A stretch of 64,000 bases of DNA from assembly GCF_003388735.1 (NCBI RefSeq), contig NZ_QUBQ01000001.1, positions 1,054,001-1,118,000 of the forward strand. Direction: 5' to 3'. The DNA comes from Paenibacillus paeoniae (lineage in GTDB: Bacteria > Bacillota > Bacilli > Paenibacillales > Paenibacillaceae). The stretch's first letter is position 1. Each line of letters begins with the position of its first letter. The position numbers and the translations under genes were made by a program. Positions 1 through 8,111 of this stretch are shown piece by piece. The notes beneath the pieces were generated by a model. That model was given only the letters and a program-made list of their open reading frames with translations. It had not been told where the DNA came from and did no database searches.

Positions 1-345
1 TTTGCTGAAGGCACCTCGCGTTTCTATAATGTGGAGAACCTTCGTTACAAGGAATGCGACCGCATTACCGATTATTTGAATGAGCTGCGCAAGGCGGGAG
101 CCAACGTAGAGGAACGCCAAAGCGAAATTATCGTTCATGGACGTCCAGAAGGCGTAGAGGGCGGAGTCGATATTAATGCCCATTACGATCATCGTGTCAT
201 TATGGCGCTATCCATTGTGGGCCTTCGCTCGAAACAGCCAATTCGGATTCATGATGCGCATCACGTCGCGAAGTCTTATCCGATCTACTTCGATCATTTG
301 ACTGCGCTTGGCGCAAATGTGGAATGGGTGGAAGGATCGCATTAG
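1..345 (+). CDS. aroA: 3-phosphoshikimate 1-carboxyvinyltransferase (EPSP synthase), C-terminal part
   Basis: The window opens inside this gene, and the last 114 codons are present in frame 1 from base 1 to the TAG. EPSP synthase joins shikimate-3-phosphate and phosphoenolpyruvate in the shikimate pathway. The visible part carries typical C-terminal signatures: the YKECDRI stretch, which holds a conserved basic and acidic substrate-binding segment, and DHRVIMALSIVGL further on. The protein ends about 15 residues after the VAKSYPIYFDHL segment, as in the family. The stop codon lies in a perfect 14-base palindrome (341-354), too AT-rich to be a convincing terminator. The next gene follows after 21 bases, so co-transcription is likely. 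The identity is secure; the N-terminal three quarters lie outside the window. Confidence 0.93.
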   Translation, partial: FAEGTSRFYNVENLRYKECDRITDYLNELRKAGANVEERQSEIIVHGRPEGVEGGVDINAHYDHRVIMALSIVGLRSKQPIRIHDAHHVAKSYPIYFDHLTALGANVEWVEGSH

Positions 346-366
346 TATACTAATGGAGGTGCAGCC

Positions 367-801
367 ATGTCTTTTCAAAACCCGGATAGAGAACAGATTA
401 AAGAGATATTGAGCGGCAGCGAGACGGTAGCAGTTGTCGGTTTATCCGATAATCCGGAGCGTGTATCGTATATGGTGTCTGAGGCCATGCAAGCCAAGGG
501 CTATACGATTATTCCCGTTAATCCCAATGCTGAGACTATACTTGGCCAGAAGAGCTATGCCAAGCTTAGCGACATACCTGTGCCTGTCGATATCGTGAAC
601 GTCTTCCGCCGCAGCGAGCATACACCTCCGGTCGCGGAGGAGGCGGTAGCGATCGGGGCAAAGACCCTTTGGCTGCAGCTTGGCATCTTGAATGAGGAAG
701 CGGGCGAGATCGCATCCTCGAACGGACTGAATGTTATTATGGATCGCTGTATCAAGGTGGAGGATTCCATTCTTCTGCCGGGCGGAAAATCCAAAACCTG
801 A
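367..801 (+). CDS. CoA-binding domain protein (YccU family)
   Basis: This is a 144-residue single-domain protein of the YccU/CoA-binding type, a small Rossmann fold related to the nucleotide-binding domain of succinyl-CoA synthetase. Supporting features are VAVVGLSDNPERVSYMV near residues 20-36 (glycine-rich nucleotide loop), the IIPVNPNAETILGQK segment, IVNVFRRSEHTPPV, and the TLWLQLGILNEEA stretch, all in the family order. The length matches the usual 135-145 residues. The ATG follows a good TGGAGGTG ribosome site. It sits 21 bases after aroA and is probably on the same transcript. Members bind CoA in vitro but have no agreed physiological role, so only the fold is assigned. Confidence 0.85.
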   Translation: MSFQNPDREQIKEILSGSETVAVVGLSDNPERVSYMVSEAMQAKGYTIIPVNPNAETILGQKSYAKLSDIPVPVDIVNVFRRSEHTPPVAEEAVAIGAKTLWLQLGILNEEAGEIASSNGLNVIMDRCIKVEDSILLPGGKSKT

Positions 802-924
802 CGGTCATAATTCTGACGTGTCTACTCCACAATAAGAAAGGCTTCTAGGCCGAGGCGATGACGCAGTACGTCGATATCGCTTTGTCCAATGAAGACTTAT
901 GGTGAAACCCAAGGAGGACACAAC

Positions 925-1566
925 GTGAATCAATATTCGCAACAGCCGGCACAATTCCAAGGCGGTCAACAACAGTATTCGAATTCGAATGCCAATCAAA
1001 ACTACGAACCGGCGGGTTATGTTCAGTCTCATTATCAAGGACAGCTTAGCCAGCCAACGTTCAACCGGGAATCCGCAAATTTTATAAGCCCGTCTTACAA
1101 TAATGCGGGGTCCCAGCATTCGCATTCTTATGGCTATCAGCAGCATGCTGCTCCGGCCATTCACTCGTACACGCAGCCGGCCGTTTCGAATCACGCTTAC
1201 CAATCTCATCAACCGGTTCAAAGCCATGCAAGCTCGCCTGCGACTGCATTCGGCGATGTAGGTCCGGTTATTGCCCGCTACGGCTATCAAGCTGATCAAC
1301 AACAACATCAAAATTATAGCCAACAATACGGGCAACAATCGTTCTACCAACCTGCTCCATACGCACAGCATACCCAATCACAATTCAGTGGATATCAGTC
1401 ACAGGCGCCGCAAGGCTACAGCCAATCCCATGGCCCTGTGCATTCGAATACTTCCCTGAACCCTGTGTATCAAGCAACTAATGCGTATGAGCAAGCTGGC
1501 CCGGTTATTTCGAAATTGGGTTGGCAGTCCTCCAGCGCGAACTCGAATTCGCAATACTCCCGATAA
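925..1566 (+). CDS. Gln/Ser/Tyr-rich low-complexity protein with duplicated GPVI motif
   Basis: I do not recognise this protein. I place the start at GTG 925, seven bases after a strong AAGGAGG at 911-917; an upstream in-frame ATG at 889 has no ribosome site. The product is 213 residues, dominated by Q, S, Y, N, H and A, with no predicted signal peptide or membrane segment. Two short elements stand out from the low-complexity background: GPVIARYGYQ at about residue 113 and GPVISKLGWQ at about residue 192, the second close to the C terminus. Such composition resembles spore-coat or other self-associating proteins, but that is only an analogy. A clear terminator follows, so it appears to be monocistronic. 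Confidence is high that it is a real gene and low for any function. Confidence 0.75.
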   Translation: MNQYSQQPAQFQGGQQQYSNSNANQNYEPAGYVQSHYQGQLSQPTFNRESANFISPSYNNAGSQHSHSYGYQQHAAPAIHSYTQPAVSNHAYQSHQPVQSHASSPATAFGDVGPVIARYGYQADQQQHQNYSQQYGQQSFYQPAPYAQHTQSQFSGYQSQAPQGYSQSHGPVHSNTSLNPVYQATNAYEQAGPVISKLGWQSSSANSNSQYSR

Positions 1567-1600
1567 GACAATCGTTTGAGGGAAAGAATCATCAACGAAG

Positions 1601-1626
1601 GGCGGGCCGCAAGGCCCGTCTTTTTA
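1601..1626 (+). terminator. Intrinsic terminator after the Q/S/Y-rich gene
   Basis: An eight-base-pair stem (1601-1608 with 1613-1620, including one G-U pair) with a GCAA tetraloop is followed by TTTTTATTTT. It ends the transcript of the gene stopping at 1566. Confidence 0.85.
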
Positions 1627-1628
1627 TT

Positions 1629-1657
1629 TTGACAAATGGATAACAAGAGCTTAACAT
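1629..1657 (+). promoter_or_regulatory. Sigma-A-type promoter for the PTS genes
   Basis: A perfect TTGACA (1629-1634) is separated by 17 bases from TAACAT (1652-1657), directly after the preceding terminator and about 66 bases before the EIICBA start. I saw no obvious antiterminator hairpin or cre box between the promoter and the gene. Confidence 0.6.
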
Positions 1658-1723
1658 CGTAATAGATGTGAAAGAAACAGTTAAAGTCATATACGTACAA
1701 AGCGACGTTCTAGGAGGATCAGA

Positions 1724-3610
1724 ATGACATTCGTGGGGAGCTTGCAGCAATTGGGCAGAGCTTTTATGCTGCCGATGATCGTGCTGCCTGGCGCGGCTGT
1801 GTTTTTAAGCTTGAGCCAGCTGCCCTGGGATTACATAGGATTACCTGGCATGCCTGCGCATCTCCAAGCGGCCAGTGAAGTTATTTTCTTATATTTGCCT
1901 TATATCTTTGCGCTTGGTGTCGCGCTCGGACTTACGGGCAACGCGCTTGCCGCAGGGATGGCCTCCTTAATCGGTATGGTTATTTATACCGGCATAACGG
2001 GATCTGCGGATGCCAATATCGAGCCGACTGTCATGATCGGGGCTATTATCGGAATCGTGTCAGGGATCAGTCACAAAAGATTCAAAGATTTGCGACTGCC
2101 GGAGTATATTCAGTTTTTTGGCGGACCAAGGTTCGTTCCCTTATTCGTAAGCTTCGTCGCGCTTCTATTTTCCATCGGGATGATCAATGTGGCGCCTTAT
2201 CTGGAATCGTTTATGGTCGAGCTAGGTGAAGTTGTTGCATCGGGGGGCGGCTTTGGCGTCTTCCTTTATGGGTTTGTTCACCGCATTTTGGTCGTGTTCG
2301 GATTGCATCATTTGGTCAGCCACGTCTTTTGGTTCCAGATCGGCGGCTACGAGACAGAAGCCGGCAATATGGTATATGGGGACTTGCCGAGATTTTTTGC
2401 TGGCGATCCTACTGCCGGCAGTTTTATGGCGGGATTATATCCAACAATGATGTTTGCGCTGCCCGCCATTGCATTTGCCATTATTCATGAGGCTAGAGAA
2501 GATTTAAAGCCAAAAATTCGAAAAACGTTCCTTTACGCTGCGCTTGCGTCATTCCTTACAGGCGTGACTGAGCCGGTGGAATTTGCTTTTCTGTTCGTTG
2601 CGCCGTATTTGTATGTCGTTCATGCGATATTGTCCGGCGTTATTATGTGGGTGACGTATGAGCTTGGCATTCTGCATGGCTTCTCTTTCTCGGCGGGAGC
2701 TATCGACTTTATTATTAACGAACATCTAGCTACGCGAGGATGGCTTCTCATTCCGATAGGCATCGTGGTGGGCATCGTCTATTACGTACTGTTCCGATGG
2801 GCCATTCGCCGTTTTCGGATACCAACTCCGGGACGCGAGGAAGGATCGCAGCTCGACGAGTGGGCGGGCGACATTCCGTACCGTGCACCGCTTATATTGC
2901 AGGCAATTGGCGGCAAGCAGAACATCATTCAGATGGAGTCCTGCATTACTCGCCTCAGGTTGAAGGTGTCCAATGAGAAAGTACTGGACATTAACGCACT
3001 TCGCAATCTTGGTGCTGCTGGCGTCATTCGATTGGGCGGCGGTCATGTACAGGTCGTATTCGGAACTTATTCCGAGCTGATCCGCGAAGAGATGCTGAAG
3101 GCGATCCAGCGCGACCAGGCACAAGTGCTGTTCCACTCGCCGATGCAAGGCCGGATGATTCCACTAGAGGAAGTGCCGGATCCTATCTTTGCCGGTAAGC
3201 TTGTTGGACAAGGTGTCGCATTCCTGCCGGACAAGGGCGAGCTTGTATCGCCTGTGAAAGGAAAGGTTATTCATATCTATCCGACGATGCATGCAATCGG
3301 GATCAAGACAGAGGAAGGGCTTGAAGTGTTGCTGCATATCGGTATCGATACATCCAAGCTGGCTGGGAAGTCATACTTCCAGGCCGTCGTGAAGGAAGGC
3401 GATGATGTGTTGCCTGGGATGCTCCTTATTCGATTCAACCTGCAGAAGGTGCGCAAGGAAAGTAAGTCTCTTGCAACACCAATGGTCATTACCAATTCCG
3501 ATCGGGTCCGCTCGTGGCGTTATGCGCCATTCAAAGCGGTGAAGAAAGGACAATCTTCGGTTATGTCAGTTGTGCTTAAAGAGAGCAACGGTGGAGGGGA
3601 AACGCAATGA
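1724..3610 (+). CDS. PTS transporter EIICBA, N-acetylglucosamine/glucose family
   Basis: This 628-residue protein imports and phosphorylates a hexose, probably N-acetylglucosamine. The order is EIIC (about residues 1-375, roughly ten membrane segments, with GVTEPVEFAFLFVAP near 287), EIIB (about 385-460, phospho-Cys407 in MESCITRLRL) and EIIA (about 475-610, with H523 and active-site H538 in VLLHIGID). The EIIC segment FFAGDPTAGSFMAG resembles NagE/NagP more than PtsG, which is why GlcNAc is favoured; glucose cannot be excluded. The start is ATG 1724 after CTAGGAGGATC. The stop overlaps ptsI by four bases (ATGA), indicating translational coupling. No gene for the phosphocarrier HPr lies in the unit. 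The fused EIIA can receive phosphate directly from HPr made elsewhere. Confidence 0.92.
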   Translation: MTFVGSLQQLGRAFMLPMIVLPGAAVFLSLSQLPWDYIGLPGMPAHLQAASEVIFLYLPYIFALGVALGLTGNALAAGMASLIGMVIYTGITGSADANIEPTVMIGAIIGIVSGISHKRFKDLRLPEYIQFFGGPRFVPLFVSFVALLFSIGMINVAPYLESFMVELGEVVASGGGFGVFLYGFVHRILVVFGLHHLVSHVFWFQIGGYETEAGNMVYGDLPRFFAGDPTAGSFMAGLYPTMMFALPAIAFAIIHEAREDLKPKIRKTFLYAALASFLTGVTEPVEFAFLFVAPYLYVVHAILSGVIMWVTYELGILHGFSFSAGAIDFIINEHLATRGWLLIPIGIVVGIVYYVLFRWAIRRFRIPTPGREEGSQLDEWAGDIPYRAPLILQAIGGKQNIIQMESCITRLRLKVSNEKVLDINALRNLGAAGVIRLGGGHVQVVFGTYSELIREEMLKAIQRDQAQVLFHSPMQGRMIPLEEVPDPIFAGKLVGQGVAFLPDKGELVSPVKGKVIHIYPTMHAIGIKTEEGLEVLLHIGIDTSKLAGKSYFQAVVKEGDDVLPGMLLIRFNLQKVRKESKSLATPMVITNSDRVRSWRYAPFKAVKKGQSSVMSVVLKESNGGGETQ

Positions 3611-5349
3611 TTCAAGGAATAGGCGCCTCAACAGGCATCGCGATCGGGAAAGCGTTCGTGCTGCCGAATTGGGAGTGGGAAGTGCCGGATCAGAAAATAG
3701 ATGTGGCCGATTTCGCTCGTGAATTCGAGCGGGTATATGAAGGTATTCGCACTTCCAAGCATGAGATCGAGCAGATCAAGGATGAGCTGAGAGAAGTCGT
3801 CGGCTCAGAAGAGACCAATATTTTTGACGCTCATCTGGCCATATTGGACGATCCGGTCTTCATGAACGAGATTCAGGGCATTATCCAGCGCCAATACAAG
3901 GCGGCAGAAGTAGCGGTGAAAGAAGCAATTGATCACTTCGTTACGATGTTCGACTTGCTGGACGATGAATATATGAAGGAGAGGGCGCTTGATATCAAGG
4001 ACGTCGGCAATCGGCTTCTGAAGCATCTTCTTGGCGTTCCGGAAATTGCGTTGCCTGTGGATACGCAACCGTTCATTCTGATTGCGAAGGAGCTTTCACC
4101 TTCTCAGCTCGCCCATATTAACCCGGATCATGTGCTCGGTATCGTGACGCTTGTCGGCAGCACGACTTCGCATTCCTCCATTATGGCCAGAGCGCTTGGC
4201 GTTCCGCTTGTGGTAGGCGTAGAGCCAGAGCTGAAAGAGCCGATTGCGACGGGACAGACCATCGTCATTGATGGCGGGGACGGCTCGGTCTATATCGATC
4301 CGGTAGAAGCGATTATCGACCGATACAATTTGCTGCATGACAGACAAATGGAAGATAAGAAGAAGCTGCAGCATTTTGCCTCACGCCATTCCGTCACGCC
4401 TGATGGCAAAGCACTTCGCCTGGAGGCGAATATCAGCTCGATTAAGGAATTGGAGATCGCATTATCAAGCGGAGCGAACGGCGTGGGCTTGTTCCGTACG
4501 GAATTTCTATATATGGATCGCAATCGCTTCCCGCGTGAAGAGGAGCAATTCGAAGTGTACCGAAGTGTTGCCGAGAAGCTGGGCGGCGACCCGCTTGTCA
4601 TCCGCACGCTTGACGTCGGGGGCGACAAGCAGCTTGATTACTTTGAACTGCCGGAAGAAGACAATCCATTTCTCGGCTACCGTGCCATCCGAATCTCGCT
4701 CGACCGTACCGATTTATTCAAAACGCAGCTGCGGGCTATTCTTCGTGCAAGCGTATATGGCCAAGTAAAGCTCATGTATCCGCTCATCTCGTCAGTTGAT
4801 GAAGTGCGCAGTGCCAATCGCATTCTGAACGAAGCGAAGCTGGAGCTGGAGCAGGAAGGGCTGCCTTATGACAGAGGAATGAAAGTAGGCATTATGATTG
4901 AAGTGCCGGCAGCGGTCATGATAGCCGATATGCTGGCCCAGGAAGTGGATTTCTTCAGCATCGGTACTAATGATTTGGTTCAGTTCACACTTGCGGTCGA
5001 TCGAATGAACGAAGAAATTTCACACTTATACGAGCCATTCCATCCGGCACTGCTTCGTATGCTGAAGCTGACGGTAGAGGCTGCCAAGCGATCTGGCATT
5101 TCAGTAGGGGTATGCGGAGAGCTCGCCGGAGATATGAGAGCATTGCCGATTTGGCTAAGTCTGGACGTGGATGAACTAAGCATGTCTGCTCATTCCATTC
5201 TGCATGTGAAGGAACGTCTGCTTGGCACGAAGCAGGAGGAGAGCAGAGGGCTGTTCCAGCAGTTGCAGCTTTGCCGTACGAGCACGGAAGTGTTGGAAAT
5301 GCTGGAGTCATTCAAAGGGGAGCCGAAAGAAAAAACAGCGAATGGTTAA
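3607..5349 (+). CDS. ptsI: PTS enzyme I (PEP-protein phosphotransferase)
   Basis: Enzyme I starts the PTS by autophosphorylating with phosphoenolpyruvate and passing phosphate to HPr in the cytoplasm. The 580-residue product is near the usual 570-575. It shows the phosphohistidine segment TSHSSIMARALGVPLVVG with H189, the PEP-binding barrel with GLFRTEFLYMDR, the second signature around FFSIGTNDLVQFTLAVDR, and the C-terminal catalytic Cys503 in GVCGELAGD. It overlaps the EIICBA gene by four bases. In Bacillus subtilis the order is ptsG-ptsH-ptsI; here ptsH is absent from between them, so HPr must be encoded elsewhere. The TAA overlaps the stop codon of the convergent pfpI-like gene. Confidence 0.97.
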   Translation: MIQGIGASTGIAIGKAFVLPNWEWEVPDQKIDVADFAREFERVYEGIRTSKHEIEQIKDELREVVGSEETNIFDAHLAILDDPVFMNEIQGIIQRQYKAAEVAVKEAIDHFVTMFDLLDDEYMKERALDIKDVGNRLLKHLLGVPEIALPVDTQPFILIAKELSPSQLAHINPDHVLGIVTLVGSTTSHSSIMARALGVPLVVGVEPELKEPIATGQTIVIDGGDGSVYIDPVEAIIDRYNLLHDRQMEDKKKLQHFASRHSVTPDGKALRLEANISSIKELEIALSSGANGVGLFRTEFLYMDRNRFPREEEQFEVYRSVAEKLGGDPLVIRTLDVGGDKQLDYFELPEEDNPFLGYRAIRISLDRTDLFKTQLRAILRASVYGQVKLMYPLISSVDEVRSANRILNEAKLELEQEGLPYDRGMKVGIMIEVPAAVMIADMLAQEVDFFSIGTNDLVQFTLAVDRMNEEISHLYEPFHPALLRMLKLTVEAAKRSGISVGVCGELAGDMRALPIWLSLDVDELSMSAHSILHVKERLLGTKQEESRGLFQQLQLCRTSTEVLEMLESFKGEPKEKTANG

Positions 5350-5362
5350 CCCATTCGCTGTT
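5327..5362 (-). terminator. Terminator hairpin shared by the ends of ptsI and the PfpI-like gene
   Basis: A perfect 12-base-pair stem (5334-5345 with 5351-5362) has both convergent stop codons at or in its five-base loop. Read on the minus strand it is followed by six T residues, so it is a proper terminator for the PfpI-like gene. On the plus strand there is no T run. Confidence 0.8.
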
Positions 5363-5876
5363 CCAAGGCATCGACGAAAGCTTTTGCATAGGGCGGCAGA
5401 TCCGGCGGGCGTCGCGCAGAGATAAGATTGCCGTCGACAACGACAGCCTCATCATGCCAAGTGGCTCCCGCATTCTCCATATCGTCGCGAATGCCAGGGG
5501 TCGATGTTACCTGACGGCCCTCCAGGATTTTGGCGGAAATCAGCACCCAGCCGGCATGGCAGATTTGTCCGATCGGCTTATCCGCCGCATTCAGCTCCTG
5601 TACAAGCGACAGTACCTTCGGATAACGCCTTAGCTTGTCCGGCGCCCAGCCTCCCGGTACGAGAAGGCCAATGATCTCCTCGCTGTTTACTTCATCGAAG
5701 GATAGATCGGCAACGGCAGGAACGCCATATTTGCCAATATGCGTTTTTCCTTTCTCCGGACCGGCATATAATACGGTTGCTCCAGCCTCGCGTACGCGAT
5801 AGACGGGATACCATAATTCCAAATCCTCAAATTCATCGTCTAACAGGCAGATGACCGTCTGGTTCTGCAAGGACAT
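5346..5876 (-). CDS. DJ-1/PfpI family protein (general stress protein 18 type)
   Basis: This 176-residue cytoplasmic protein belongs to the DJ-1/PfpI superfamily of the glutamine amidotransferase-like fold. The nucleophile elbow is clear at Cys106 in PIGQICHAGW, with the following His107, an early conserved acidic residue in LLDDEFEDLELWYP (about residues 11-24), and LLVPGGWAPDKLR (about 71-83) forming the typical glycine loop. Family members act as stress-induced proteases, deglycases or glyoxalases; which activity applies cannot be read from sequence. The start is supported by GAGGGGA just upstream. It is convergent with ptsI, the two stops overlapping by two bases, and is transcribed alone. 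Confidence 0.9.
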   Translation of the reverse strand: MSLQNQTVICLLDDEFEDLELWYPVYRVREAGATVLYAGPEKGKTHIGKYGVPAVADLSFDEVNSEEIIGLLVPGGWAPDKLRRYPKVLSLVQELNAADKPIGQICHAGWVLISAKILEGRQVTSTPGIRDDMENAGATWHDEAVVVDGNLISARRPPDLPPYAKAFVDALEQRMG

Positions 5877-5935
5877 GCTATCCCCTCACTCTCTCCATGA
5901 AATGCTTACATTCATATTGTAACGAAGGAGTATAT

Positions 5936-6373
5936 ATGAATCAAATGAGTCATAAAAAACAATCGTTGACCAGTCGCCGAATGATCCGTTTCATTCCTGC
6001 TGTTTTATGGATGGCCGTCATTTTTGCGCTATCTTCCAGAACGGGTGACGAACTGAACACCGTCCTTCCTTTCTTCCAGAAGTTTTTTCCCGGCATGACG
6101 GATTTTAATTGGGGACATTTTGTAAGCTACTTCATTTTGGCCGCTGCGCTGGATTACGGCTTCGGCAGTCGCTCAGATCGATTATATATGAAGATTGTCA
6201 TTGTATTGCTATGCGGATTGTATGGCGTATCTGACGAATATCATCAGTCGTTTGTCGGCGGCAGAATGATGGACATTATTGATGTGCGCAATGACATGAT
6301 TGGCGCTGCGGTCTGGGTGATAGTGGTGTCGATTCCATTTGTACGGAAAGGTTGGCGGCGCTGGGCCAAATGA
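5936..6373 (+). CDS. VanZ family membrane protein
   Basis: This 145-residue integral membrane protein matches the VanZ-like family: an N-terminal segment beginning IPAVLWMAVIFALSSRTGDE (about residues 19-38), the conserved GHFVSYFILAAALDYGF, a membrane segment around IVIVLLCGLYGVSDEYHQSFVGGR, and a last hydrophobic segment WVIVVSIPFV. The DEYHQ-F-GGR element is the family hallmark. VanZ of enterococci gives low-level teicoplanin resistance, but most chromosomal homologues have no proven role. I chose ATG 5936, six bases after GAAGGAG; an upstream in-frame ATG at 5897 lacks a ribosome site. It is divergent from the PfpI-like gene and no partner gene is obvious. Confidence 0.87.
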   Translation: MNQMSHKKQSLTSRRMIRFIPAVLWMAVIFALSSRTGDELNTVLPFFQKFFPGMTDFNWGHFVSYFILAAALDYGFGSRSDRLYMKIVIVLLCGLYGVSDEYHQSFVGGRMMDIIDVRNDMIGAAVWVIVVSIPFVRKGWRRWAK

Positions 6374-6520
6374 TAGGTGGAAAAGGGCTTTAGTAGCAAA
6401 AATTACATAGCAGGATTAGCAGGAGTTTTGCCAAAAAAGGTCGAATATTTTACTCACTCTCATTATGAAACCGATGAGGTAGGATAGCGGTCCTGCCGCT
6501 ATGAGAAGGAGCTGACCATC

Positions 6521-6934
6521 TTGCGTAAGACATGCCACTGCGGTGATACGATGACGATGAAGCTGCGCACCGTCATCTACTCTGGGAAGGTTGAGATCGA
6601 CAATGTACCGATCTTCTCATGCACATCCTGCAGCAGAAGCGAAGTTATTCCAGAAGTAAAGCCGGATTTGACCGGATTGATTGCTCAGCTTGGAGCTGAA
6701 CCTGACAAGTGTACGTTCTTGTTTAACGAATGCAATGAATGGGCAGATTTGTTAGTGGAAGCGAAAGTGAACAAGCAGCAGCCGAATGTACATGAAGTCG
6801 AAGCGCTTATCCAGCAACGGGTGAATATGCTGCTCGATTTGTATTTACTGGCACAGTCACTGAACGACGAAGCTTGGATCATCGATATTAACAAGAGACT
6901 CCAGCAAATAAGCAGAAGAACGCTGCATACATAA
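6521..6934 (+). CDS. Small zinc-ribbon-like protein of unknown function
   Basis: This is a 137-residue protein with a putative metal site near the N terminus: Cys5/Cys7 in KTCHCGD and Cys34/Cys37 in FSCTSCSRSEV, a CxC...CxxC arrangement as in zinc ribbons. The remainder is predicted helical (residues 60-135), with no membrane segment. Translation probably starts at TTG 6521, about ten bases after GAGAAGGAG. A perfect seven-base-pair hairpin (6484-6502) lies directly upstream of that site and could limit initiation. A weak ECF-like element (TGAAAC at 6466, CGGT 16 bases later) was noted but does not match a -10 well. The gene is upstream of ccpA in the same orientation. I cannot assign a function. 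Confidence 0.7.
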   Translation: MRKTCHCGDTMTMKLRTVIYSGKVEIDNVPIFSCTSCSRSEVIPEVKPDLTGLIAQLGAEPDKCTFLFNECNEWADLLVEAKVNKQQPNVHEVEALIQQRVNMLLDLYLLAQSLNDEAWIIDINKRLQQISRRTLHT

Positions 6935-7100
6935 CGTCTTGCGCTAGAAGATAAGGGATTCCGACATGTAATCAACATTCTCACCTTCAAATGCAGCGTC
7001 CGTGCTGGCGTACATTGCGGAAAGTAATATTTTGTCGTATCATTACTCTAATATGTGGCGTACGAAAAAATAAAATTCTGAGCAAATGGAGAGAGAATCC

Positions 7101-8105
7101 GTGACGGTAACCATTTATGATGTAGCAAGAGAAGCAGGTGTGTCGATGGCTACGGTATCCAGGGTCGTGAACAACAATCCTAATGTTAAGCCAGCGACGA
7201 GAAAGAAAGTGTATGAAGCCATTGAACGTCTGGGCTATCGACCAAATGCAGTAGCTCGCGGACTTGCGAGCAAAAAAACAACGACAGTAGGCGTAGTGAT
7301 ACCTGATATTTCCAATGCGATTTTTGCCGAGGTTGCACGCGGTATCGAGGACATCGCGAATATGTATCATTATAATATTATTTTGTGCAACGCTGACAAA
7401 AAGAAAGACAAAGAGATCCGCGTGATTAACACGCTGCTCGAGAAGCAAGTTGATGGCTTGCTGTTTATGGGCGGTGCGGTTACGGACGATCATTTGCAAG
7501 CATTCAGGACAGCTAATGTTCCCATCGTGCTATGCGCGACAAGCGACGACAATAACCAGATCCCATCCGTTGACATCGACCATGAAGAGGCTGCTTTTGA
7601 TGCTGTCATGAAATTGGTGTCCCAGGGTCATAAGCGTATTGCGATGATTAGCGGAACTCTTCAGGATCCATCCAACGGGTATGCAAGATTCCAAGGCTAT
7701 AAGCGTGCGCTGGAGCAAGCGGGAATTACATACGATGACACTTTGGTTCGCATCGGCAATTACCGGTATGAGTCCGGTGCCGAAGCTATGAAATATTTTA
7801 TTGAGCTATCGGAACGCCCGACAGCGGTATTCTCCGCAACGGACGAGATGGCGATCGGCGCTATTCACTGCATTCAGGATTCCGGCTTGCAAGTGCCTGC
7901 GGATATTTCGATTATTAGCGTGGACAACAGCCGTATGGCGTCCATGGTTCGTCCGCAGCTTACAGCAGTTGCTCAGCCGATGTATGATATCGGAGCGGTA
8001 TCGATGCGTTTGCTAACCAAGCTTATGAAGAAAGAAAATGTCGAACAATCCAAGGTCACGCTGCCTCATGAGATTGTAATTCGTCAATCGGTTGGGGGAA
8101 TATAA
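7101..8105 (+). CDS. ccpA: Catabolite control protein A (LacI family)
   Basis: CcpA is the master regulator of carbon catabolite control in Bacillota; bound to HPr phosphorylated on Ser46 (or to P-Ser-Crh) it binds cre sites. The 334-residue product begins [20 protein letters not shown], an N-terminal LacI helix-turn-helix followed by the hinge helix [12 protein letters not shown]. The periplasmic-binding-like core follows, with typical segments [20 protein letters not shown] and [14 protein letters not shown] 7101, preceded by GGAGAGA, gives exactly the length of the B. subtilis protein; an in-frame ATG five codons upstream has no ribosome site. mtnN follows after six bases. A good cre site lies 3 kb downstream at acsA, consistent with CcpA acting on its own neighbourhood. 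Confidence 0.95.
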   Translation: MTVTIYDVAREAGVSMATVSRVVNNNPNVKPATRKKVYEAIERLGYRPNAVARGLASKKTTTVGVVIPDISNAIFAEVARGIEDIANMYHYNIILCNADKKKDKEIRVINTLLEKQVDGLLFMGGAVTDDHLQAFRTANVPIVLCATSDDNNQIPSVDIDHEEAAFDAVMKLVSQGHKRIAMISGTLQDPSNGYARFQGYKRALEQAGITYDDTLVRIGNYRYESGAEAMKYFIELSERPTAVFSATDEMAIGAIHCIQDSGLQVPADISIISVDNSRMASMVRPQLTAVAQPMYDIGAVSMRLLTKLMKKENVEQSKVTLPHEIVIRQSVGGI

Positions 8106-8111
8106 TAGATA

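Noticed and set aside
341..354. Perfect 14-base palindrome at the aroA stop
   Set aside because: AT-rich, no loop and no T run; probably chance and not a terminator.
805..1377. 190-codon open frame on the minus strand
   Set aside because: It lies opposite the Q/S/Y-rich gene, has Arg/Leu-rich shadow composition, no ribosome site and no family resemblance.
6466..6491. ECF promoter TGAAAC-N16-CGGT upstream of the zinc-ribbon gene
   Set aside because: The -10 does not match CGTA or CGTC, so it is kept only as a weak note.
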